5,845 bases of DNA from Halanaerobiales bacterium (GTDB lineage: Bacteria; Bacillota; Halanaerobiia; Halanaerobiales; M55B127), in the NCBI GenBank assembly GCA_021736965.1, contig JAIPEV010000116.1, positions 1 through 5,845 on the forward strand. Reading direction: 5' to 3'. The position numbers and the translations under genes are program-made. The notes beneath the pieces are model-generated. The model ran no database searches, was not told the origin of the DNA, and worked only from the letters and a program-made list of their open reading frames with translations. Of the stretch, positions 1-5,084 are shown one piece after another. How positions within the stretch are numbered: position 1 is the stretch's first letter; each line of letters begins with the position of its first letter.

Positions 1-471
1 AAAAAATATAATTATAATAATAAAAACAAATTAATTTTAGCTGCTGTTTTACATGATTATGCCAAAAAATATTCTGATAATGTATTATTAGATATTGTTC
101 AAAATGAAGATATTAATGTAGATTACTGGGAAAAAAAGATACCTGTGATATTACATGCTCCAGTTGGTGCATATCTGGTAGAAAAGCAGTTTGGCATAAC
201 TGATCTTGAAATATTAGATGCTATTAGATATCATGTTACAGGTAGACCTCAGATGAACCTTTTAGAAAAAATTATTTTTATTGCAGATGCAATTGAGCAA
301 AGCAGAGAATTTAATGGAGTTAACAAAATAAGAGAAGCAGCCAAAGAAAGTTTAAATAAATCTATAGTATTGATTTGTGAATCTATACTAAACTATAATA
401 TCAATAAAAAATCACTAATTCATCCTAACACTCTTTTAACAAGGAACTACTATTTGAAGGGAGAACACTAG
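1..471 (+). CDS. yqeK: YqeK-family HD-domain bis(5'-nucleosyl)-tetraphosphatase (symmetrical), 5' end missing
   Basis: The frame is open from base 1 to the TAG at 469-471, giving 156 visible residues. Family members have about 185-200, so roughly 30-45 N-terminal residues, including the first metal-binding His, lie outside the window. A GTG at 145 could pass for a start, but that would cut off the catalytic HD pair, so it is internal. Visible HD-superfamily motifs are LHDYAK (H18-D19 of the visible part), HAPVGAYL (H52), RYHVTGR (H78) and IADAIE (D96), in the order and spacing typical of YqeK. Known family members hydrolyse Ap4A symmetrically to two ADP with a metal centre in the cytoplasm, limiting an alarmone-like by-product of aminoacyl-tRNA synthetases. 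In Firmicutes the gene usually follows nadD and sits close to rsfS. The stop codon directly abuts the next ATG, which implies co-transcription and probably coupled translation. The family call is firm; the activity is inferred from homology. Confidence 0.93.
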   Translation, partial: KKYNYNNKNKLILAAVLHDYAKKYSDNVLLDIVQNEDINVDYWEKKIPVILHAPVGAYLVEKQFGITDLEILDAIRYHVTGRPQMNLLEKIIFIADAIEQSREFNGVNKIREAAKESLNKSIVLICESILNYNINKKSLIHPNTLLTRNYYLKGEH

Positions 472-1650
472 ATGTTAAAAAAGTTTATAATACAAAATTG
501 GAAATATATTTTGCTATTTACAATCATATTTATTATATTAAGTACTACTGCATATATACTGTTAAATGATGATTTTAGTTTATTGGATTTAAATCCCTTT
601 AGAGACTCTAAACTAAATATCTTAGTTGCAGGATATGATTCTTCTATCAACGGTCCTCCAAGGGCAGATACAATAATTGTTGCTAGTGTTAATTTAAATA
701 CAAATCAGGTAGGACTGCTATTTATTCCCAGAGATACAAGAGTAGAGATAAATGGACATGGGTATAATAGGATAAATGCCTCCCATGCATATGGAGGAAT
801 TGAACTACTTAATGAAACCGTAGAGGATTTTTTAAGTATCAAATTAGATTATTTTGTTGAAACCGATTTTAAAGGATTTGAGAAAATTATTGATTTAATT
901 GGAGGTATCGATCTACATATTGAAAAACCACTTCACTATATAGATGAAGCGGGAGGACTTAATATAAACCTATCAGCAGGAGATGTTCATCTAAATGGTG
1001 AAAGAGCCCTTCAATATGTGAGGTTTAGAGGTGATAAACTAGGTGATATTGGTAGAGTATCAAGACAACAAAAGTTTGTCGATGCTTTAATCAATAAAGC
1101 TACTTCCTCTCAAAATATTATTAAGTTGCCTTCAATATATAAAGAGGTTATGAACTCTGTAAATACAAATATTCCTTTACAGGATATAAAACCTTTTGTA
1201 GAACTTGCAAAAAATGTTGAACTTGATAAAGTTACAACAGAGATGGTTCCTGGCAGACCAGAATATATTAATGGTGCTAGTTATTGGATTGCTGAGAAAA
1301 AAAGTTTAGATATTTTGGTAAATAACTTAATAAGAAGTAAGGAATTTATTGAAAATAATAAGTATCAAATAACAATTTTAAATGGTAATGGAGTATCTGG
1401 TACTGCAAGTAATTTATCTGAAGAGCTACAAAAATATGGTTTTAAAATAAATAAGATAGGAAATGCTGATAATTACAACTATGAAAAGACTATAATATAT
1501 TACAAAGGTTTAAAAGGTAATGCAGATGGAATACAGGAGATTATAGGAGGAAGAATTGAAAAAAAAGAAGATATTGATAACGATTTACAGATTATATTAG
1601 GTAAAGATTATTTAAATAATGATAAAACCATAAAGGAGGAAAACAGTTAA
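472..1650 (+). CDS. LytR-CpsA-Psr (LCP) family cell-wall glycopolymer transferase with C-terminal LytR_C domain
   Basis: The protein has 392 residues. The ATG at 472 follows the yqeK stop immediately and has an AAGGGAG ribosome binding site at 457-463, 8 bases upstream. A short basic N-terminus (LKK) leads into one hydrophobic helix at about residues 12-31, giving an N-in membrane anchor with the rest outside. The LCP catalytic domain covers about 47-210: NILVAGYD (49-56), R64-A-D66-T, FIPRDTR (84-90, with R87, D88 and R90), RINASHAYGG (100-109), and later the LIGGID and GERALQYVRFR...DIGRVSRQQ blocks. Arg and Asp residues in these blocks bind the polyprenyl pyrophosphate and Mg2+ in characterised LCP enzymes. 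Residues about 298-378, starting YQITILNGNGVSG, look like a LytR_C domain. The family attaches teichoic acids, capsule or other glycopolymers to peptidoglycan; which polymer is attached here cannot be told. Older databases call such genes transcriptional attenuator lytR, which is misleading. An LCP gene between yqeK and rsfS is a recurring clostridial arrangement. Confidence 0.93.
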   Translation: MLKKFIIQNWKYILLFTIIFIILSTTAYILLNDDFSLLDLNPFRDSKLNILVAGYDSSINGPPRADTIIVASVNLNTNQVGLLFIPRDTRVEINGHGYNRINASHAYGGIELLNETVEDFLSIKLDYFVETDFKGFEKIIDLIGGIDLHIEKPLHYIDEAGGLNINLSAGDVHLNGERALQYVRFRGDKLGDIGRVSRQQKFVDALINKATSSQNIIKLPSIYKEVMNSVNTNIPLQDIKPFVELAKNVELDKVTTEMVPGRPEYINGASYWIAEKKSLDILVNNLIRSKEFIENNKYQITILNGNGVSGTASNLSEELQKYGFKINKIGNADNYNYEKTIIYYKGLKGNADGIQEIIGGRIEKKEDIDNDLQIILGKDYLNNDKTIKEENS

Positions 1651-2012
1651 TGGTTGAAAATCAGTATAAAAAAATAGCAAAAATAGCAGCAGATGCAGCA
1701 GAAGACAAAAAGGCATTTGATATTGAAATACTAGATGTTAGAGAAATCACAATTATTGCCGACTATTTTGTAATATGTTCAGGTAATACTGATAAACAAG
1801 TAAAAGCAATCGCAAGAGAAGTAGAAAAAAAGTTAGATGAAAGTGGATTTTATCCTAAACAAATAGCAGGTAAAGATGATGCTAGATGGATTTTAATGGA
1901 CTATGCAGATGTTATTGTCCATATATTTCATAAAAAAGAACGTAACTACTATGATTTAGATAGATTATGGGCTGATGCTGAAAAGATACTAAAAAAAGAA
2001 GAAACTTCTTGA
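1650..2012 (+). CDS. rsfS: Ribosomal silencing factor RsfS (Iojap/YbeB/YqeL family)
   Basis: The protein has 120 residues, the full usual family length. The ATG at 1650 overlaps the last base of the LCP stop (TAATG), and a strong AAAGGAGGA site lies at 1632-1640, 9 bases upstream, so the start is secure. Hallmarks are DYFVICSGNTDKQV (38-51), then the G74-x-DDARWILMDYADVIVHIF stretch (74-93), then HKKERNYYDLDRLW (94-107), which closes the single alpha-beta fold of the family. RsfS binds protein uL14 on the 50S subunit and blocks joining with 30S, lowering translation in stationary phase or starvation. It acts in the cytoplasm as the last gene of the yqeK-LCP-rsfS unit. No U-rich intrinsic terminator follows it before the leuS promoter, whose -35 box overlaps its TGA. 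The function is inferred from homology and the identification is very secure. Confidence 0.96.
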   Translation: MVENQYKKIAKIAADAAEDKKAFDIEILDVREITIIADYFVICSGNTDKQVKAIAREVEKKLDESGFYPKQIAGKDDARWILMDYADVIVHIFHKKERNYYDLDRLWADAEKILKKEETS

Positions 2013-2037
2013 CTTTGATACTTATAATTAATATAAT
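2009..2037 (+). promoter_or_regulatory. Sigma-A type promoter of the leuS T-box transcript
   Basis: A -35 box TTGACT (2009-2014, five of six consensus bases) and a perfect -10 box TATAAT (2032-2037) are separated by 17 bases, the ideal spacing. Transcription would start near 2043-2046, about 15 bases before the base of T-box Stem I. The -35 box contains the rsfS stop codon (TGA 2010-2012), so the promoter is embedded in the end of the upstream operon. This is read directly from sequence; activity is untested. Confidence 0.85.
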
Positions 2038-2143
2038 TTTTACAAAGATTATAATGTTTTTGACTATGAAAAAAAATAGTAGGCATTCTAACATTTTTAA
2101 GAGAGCTGCTGATTGCTGAAAAGGAGTAATGTTAAATGCCGAA

Positions 2144-2146
2144 CTC
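2144..2146 (+). promoter_or_regulatory. T-box specifier codon CUC (Leu)
   Basis: The bases CTC follow GAA on the 3' side of the specifier loop, directly after the AATGCC strand of Stem I, and are followed by a purine (G2147), as usual in T-box leaders. CUC would be read by tRNA-Leu with anticodon GAG, and the downstream gene is leucyl-tRNA synthetase, so codon and gene agree. Confidence 0.9.
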
Positions 2147-2232
2147 GTTTTGGAGTCAATACCTTTGAAATAAAGTAAGAGGTATCGTATTAAAGGCGTT
2201 AACTTTTTGAGTGGATATAAAACTATCTATTT

Positions 2233-2264
2233 AGGGTGGCACCACGGGTAAATAACTCGTCCCT
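2233..2264 (+). promoter_or_regulatory. T-box sequence and antiterminator helix
   Basis: AGGGTGGCACCACG at 2233-2246 matches the T-box consensus AGGGTGGNACCGCG with one substitution (A for G at 2244). In the antiterminator, AGGG (2233-2236) pairs with CCCT (2261-2264). ACG (2244-2246) pairs with CGT (2258-2260), leaving the seven-base bulge TGGCACC (2237-2243). TGG would pair with the CCA end of uncharged tRNA. The variable fourth base is C2240, while an A73 tRNA-Leu would call for U. The 3' strand is shared with the terminator, so the two folds exclude each other. Confidence 0.93.
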
Positions 2265-2283
2265 TGACCGGGAGGGGTTTTTT
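2254..2283 (+). terminator. T-box attenuator terminator before leuS
   Basis: TCCC (2260-2263) pairs with GGGA (2270-2273) across a six-base loop. After a G2259/G2274 mismatch, the stem continues with C2258-G2275, U2257-G2276 wobble, C2256-G2277 and two A-U pairs. Six T residues follow (2278-2283). A shifted register, CCCT (2261-2264) with AGGG (2273-2276), is also possible. Both use the bases needed by the antiterminator. It may also stop read-through from rsfS, which has no terminator of its own. Confidence 0.9.
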
Positions 2284-2312
2284 ATTTTATAAAATTAATT
2301 TATGTAATTTAC

Positions 2313-2321
2313 AAGGAGGAG
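2313..2321 (+). promoter_or_regulatory. leuS ribosome binding site, ambiguous between two adjacent ATG codons
   Basis: AAGGAGGAG is a near-perfect Shine-Dalgarno sequence. The GGAGG core ends at 2319, giving 5 bases to the ATG at 2325 and 8 bases to the in-frame ATG at 2328. The second spacing is nearer the optimum, so the protein may begin MASHYDF rather than MMASHYDF. The difference is one residue. Confidence 0.85.
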
Positions 2322-2324
2322 ATT

Positions 2325-4823
2325 ATGATGGCTAGTCATTATGATTTTAAAAACATTGAAGGAAAATGGCAAAAAGAATGGGAAAATAATAACCTATATC
2401 ATACTAAAAATAAAGATAAAAAGGATAATTACTATGTATTAGAAATGTTTCCTTATCCTTCAGGAAAACTACATATGGGACATGTCAGAGTATATTCAAT
2501 AGGTGATGTAATAGCAAGGTTTAAAAGAATGAACGGACTAAATGTACTACATCCAATGGGCTGGGATGCTTTTGGTTTACCAGCAGAAAATGCAGCTATT
2601 AAACATGGGAATATTCACCCTAGAGAGTGGACATGGAAGAATATTAAAAGTATGAAAGAACAGATGAAAGCTTTAGGTTTAAGCTATGATTGGGAAAGAG
2701 AAGTAGCTACCGCAGATCCTGATTATTATAAATGGACCCAATGGTTTTTTATCAAAATGTTTAAAAATGACTTGGCATATAAAAAGGAACAAGCTGTAAA
2801 TTGGTGTCCAAGTTGTGAAACAGTTTTAGCAAATGAACAGGTTGTAAATAATAAATGTGAACGTTGTGAAACTGTTGTAGATAATAAAGAGTTAGAACAA
2901 TGGTTTCTTAAAATTACTGATTATGCTGATCAATTATTAGAAGGGCATCAGAAGTTAGATTGGCCACAACGAGTTAAAACAATGCAAAAAAACTGGATTG
3001 GTAAAAGTAAAGGGATGAGAATAAAATTTCCTATTAAAGAGATTAATAGTAAATTAGAAGTATTTACAACAAGGCCCGATACAATTTATGGAGCTACTTA
3101 TATGGTATTGGCCCCTGAGCATCCATATCTTGATCAGCTTATTTCTGGTAAAGAAAATGAAAAAAGAATTAGGGATTTTATTAAAAAGATAAAAGATCAA
3201 AAAGAAGAAGAAAGAACATCACCAGAATCTAATAAAGAAGGTATTTTCACCGGTAGCTATGCCACTAATCCAATGACAGGTGAAAAAATACCAATTTTGA
3301 TAGCTAACTATGTTTTGATGAATTATGGTACAGGAGCAATAATGGCAGTTCCAGCTCATGATCAAAGAGATTTTGATTTTGCAAAAAAATATGATTTAGA
3401 AATCAAGGCAGTTATCCAACCACATGATCTAGAACGTAAGTTAATTGGTTCAAAAATAAAAGAAGCTTATAGTGAAGATGGTTATTTAATAAATTCAGAT
3501 AAGTATAATAATTTAAATGTAAAAGAGGCTTTTGAAGCAATTGCAGATGATATGGAAGAAAAAAATATTGGAAATAGGGAGGTCAACTATAGATTAAGAG
3601 ATTGGTTAATATCAAGGCAAAGATACTGGGGTGCACCAATTCCTATTATATACTGTAATCAGTGTGGTACAGTTCCCGTACCTGAAGAGGACTTACCGGT
3701 TATGTTACCAGATGATGTTGAATTTTCACCATCTGGAATATCACCATTAGCTAAATCTGATCAATTTGTCAATGCCAAATGTCCTAAATGTGGCGGAATG
3801 GGTAAACGAGAAATTGATACAATGGATACCTTTGTTGACTCTTCTTGGTATTTTTTAAGATATATTGATCCGGATAATCAACATTTACCCTTTTCAAAAG
3901 ACAGGGCAAGAGATTGGTTTCCTGTTGATCAATATATTGGTGGAATTGAGCATGCCATTTTACATTTATTATATGCGAGATTTTTTACTAAAGTAATCAG
4001 AGATTTAGGTTTAACTATTGAGGATGAACCATTTACAAAATGGTTAGCACAAGGTATGGTACTTAAAGATGGAGAAAAGATGTCAAAATCGAAAGGAAAT
4101 GTAGTAGACCCTAGTAAAATATTAGATGAATATGGGGCAGATACTGCTAGGTTATTTATTTTATTTGCATCACCTCCAGAAAAAGATCTTGAATGGAGTG
4201 ATGAAGGGGTTGAAGGATCAAATAGATTTTTAAATAGAGTATGGCGATTTGTAGATGAGATTTGTGATGAAATAAAAGATATTCAAGTTAACCAAGGACA
4301 GATTGAAACAAACTTAGATGATGAAAGCAAAAAGGTATATAGAAAGCTACATGAAACTATCCAAAAAGTAACTGAAGATATTGAAAATAGATTAAATTTC
4401 AATACTGCAATAAGTGCAGTTATGGAGTTAGTTAATGAAATTTATCATTATCAATCAACAAAAGAAGATGATCTAGACTTTGAGTTCTTATCATATACTA
4501 CAGAAAAATTACTACTATTACTAGCTCCTTTTGCTCCACATTTAACTGAAGAACTCTGGCATAAGATTGGCAATCAAAGTAGTATTCATTTAGATAAATG
4601 GCCTGAATATAATAAAAAAGCAATAAAAAGAGATCAAGTAACTATAGTTATTCAAGTTAATGGAAAAGTAAGGGATAGGGTTAAAGTAGATACAGAAATT
4701 CCTAAAGAAGAGTTAAAAGAAATTGTATTTAAACAAGATAAAGTAAAAAAATATACTGAAAACAAAGAGATTATTAAGACAATTGTTATACCAAAAAAAT
4801 TAGTAAATGTTGTTGTAAAATAA
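2325..4823 (+). CDS. leuS: Leucyl-tRNA synthetase (class Ia)
   Basis: The protein has 832 residues, between B. subtilis (about 804) and E. coli (860) LeuRS. It charges tRNA-Leu with leucine using ATP in the cytoplasm. The Rossmann domain opens with PYPSGKLHMGH (HIGH motif HMGH, 50-53). A first Zn knuckle is C161-x2-C164 and C178-x2-C181. The CP1 editing domain follows, with TTRPDT (248-253; T253 corresponds to E. coli T252) and GTGAIMAVPAHDQRD (335-349), so post-transfer editing should be intact. A second Zn knuckle is C444-x2-C447 and C486-x2-C489, then SWYFLRYIDP and the catalytic KMSKS loop (585-589). The C-terminal half is the helical anticodon-binding domain (LAPFAPHLTEELW), followed by the small C-terminal tRNA-binding domain ending KLVNVVVK. 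All signature residues I could check are present and the frame is unbroken. It has its own promoter, a T-box switch upstream and a terminator downstream, so it is probably monocistronic. The start may instead be the ATG at 2328. Confidence 0.98.
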   Translation: MMASHYDFKNIEGKWQKEWENNNLYHTKNKDKKDNYYVLEMFPYPSGKLHMGHVRVYSIGDVIARFKRMNGLNVLHPMGWDAFGLPAENAAIKHGNIHPREWTWKNIKSMKEQMKALGLSYDWEREVATADPDYYKWTQWFFIKMFKNDLAYKKEQAVNWCPSCETVLANEQVVNNKCERCETVVDNKELEQWFLKITDYADQLLEGHQKLDWPQRVKTMQKNWIGKSKGMRIKFPIKEINSKLEVFTTRPDTIYGATYMVLAPEHPYLDQLISGKENEKRIRDFIKKIKDQKEEERTSPESNKEGIFTGSYATNPMTGEKIPILIANYVLMNYGTGAIMAVPAHDQRDFDFAKKYDLEIKAVIQPHDLERKLIGSKIKEAYSEDGYLINSDKYNNLNVKEAFEAIADDMEEKNIGNREVNYRLRDWLISRQRYWGAPIPIIYCNQCGTVPVPEEDLPVMLPDDVEFSPSGISPLAKSDQFVNAKCPKCGGMGKREIDTMDTFVDSSWYFLRYIDPDNQHLPFSKDRARDWFPVDQYIGGIEHAILHLLYARFFTKVIRDLGLTIEDEPFTKWLAQGMVLKDGEKMSKSKGNVVDPSKILDEYGADTARLFILFASPPEKDLEWSDEGVEGSNRFLNRVWRFVDEICDEIKDIQVNQGQIETNLDDESKKVYRKLHETIQKVTEDIENRLNFNTAISAVMELVNEIYHYQSTKEDDLDFEFLSYTTEKLLLLLAPFAPHLTEELWHKIGNQSSIHLDKWPEYNKKAIKRDQVTIVIQVNGKVRDRVKVDTEIPKEELKEIVFKQDKVKKYTENKEIIKTIVIPKKLVNVVVK

Positions 4824-4843
4824 ATGTATTAAAAATTAATTTC

Positions 4844-4873
4844 AAACCCCTGTTTCATTAGCAGGGGTTTTTT
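4844..4873 (+). terminator. Intrinsic terminator of leuS
   Basis: AAACCCCTG (4844-4852) pairs perfectly with CAGGGGTTT (4862-4870), a nine base-pair stem with a nine-base loop that a T-G wobble (4853/4861) can narrow to seven. The T tract runs 4868-4873. It lies 20 bases after the leuS stop and closes the leuS transcript. Confidence 0.95.
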
Positions 4874-5016
4874 GATATAATAAAAAAAAATGAAGATTGA
4901 TGCTAATATTTTATCAAAAAACATATTTTTAATAAAGGTAGTAATTTAGACTATGAAAAACAAAGTTCAAAACTTTAAGCAGAAGTCAAAAAAATTTGAG
5001 GTATATAAAAATTAAT

Positions 5017-5047
5017 TTGTCACTACTATTGTAAAAAACTTTAGATA
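5017..5047 (+). promoter_or_regulatory. Possible promoter for the VOC-nitroreductase gene (weak)
   Basis: A promoter is expected between the leuS terminator and the gene starting at 5085. The best -35 box I see is TTGTCA (5017-5022, five of six consensus bases), but the paired -10 candidate TAGATA (5042-5047) is weak and the spacing of 19 bases is long. A start of transcription near 5053 would give a leader of about 30 bases. The rest of 4874-5084 is AT-rich and holds no gene I can support; a small hairpin at 4949-4987 is described under findings. Confidence 0.3.
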
Positions 5048-5084
5048 AAGATTTCTTTATAAACTAAACTAGGGAGTGTTAAAT

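Larger units (their letters stand above)
2044..2285 (+). ncRNA. T-box leader RNA (tRNA-Leu sensing) controlling leuS
   Basis: This cis-acting leader occupies the untranslated gap before leuS. The base of Stem I is TTGACT (2060-2065) pairing with AGTCAA (2154-2159), followed by ATGA, consistent with the usual kink-turn, and AGTA (2078-2081). The middle helix is GGCATT (2082-2087) with AATGCC (2135-2140), and above a bulged C2088 is TAACATT (2089-2095) with AATGTTA (2128-2134). The distal part carries the conserved AGAGAG (2100-2105). The specifier loop reads GAA-CTC-G. A helix ATACCT/AGGTAT (about 2159-2185) and a small hairpin (about 2213-2228) lie between Stem I and the T-box sequence at 2233-2246. 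By the known mechanism, uncharged tRNA-Leu pairs with the specifier and the antiterminator bulge so that RNA polymerase reads into leuS, while charged tRNA allows termination. The helices were found by eye, so exact outer edges are approximate. Confidence 0.95.

Noticed and set aside
145..471. GTG at 145 as the start of a short yqeK
   Set aside because: The frame is open upstream to base 1 and includes the catalytic HD pair (LHDYAK), so the GTG is an internal Val codon.
468..650. Antisense open frame inside the LCP gene
   Set aside because: It lies wholly opposite the membrane-anchor coding region, has no ribosome binding site and no recognisable motif; it is a by-product of the AT-rich sense frame.
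1996..2010. Perfect hairpin AAGAAG-AAA-CTTCTT at the end of rsfS as a terminator
   Set aside because: The stem is only six mostly A-T pairs with a three-base loop and has no T tract after it; it lies inside the coding sequence, next to the leuS -35 box.
2023..2055. Further TATAAT boxes at 2023-2028 and 2050-2055 as alternative -10 elements
   Set aside because: Neither has a TTGACA-like box at 16-18 bases upstream, while the box at 2032-2037 is exactly 17 bases from TTGACT.
1912..2094. Antisense open frame across the rsfS end and the leuS promoter
   Set aside because: It spans a conserved coding end plus a promoter and the T-box leader, and the translation is only low-complexity hydrophobic residues.
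2143..2145. Alternative specifier AAC (Asn), which would match the UGGC bulge and G73 of tRNA-Asn
   Set aside because: The usual T-box layout places the specifier after GAA, giving CUC, and the regulated gene is plainly leuS rather than an asparagine gene.
4876..4881. TATAAT right after the leuS terminator as a promoter for an RNA in the spacer
   Set aside because: The bases about 17 upstream (TTTCAT, in the terminator loop) are a poor -35 box; the match is likely chance.
4890..5015. Two tiny open frames (19 and 20 codons, starting at 4890 and 4953) between leuS and the next gene
   Set aside because: Neither has a well-placed ribosome binding site, both are Lys/Asn/Ile-rich as expected by chance in this composition, and neither resembles a known small protein.
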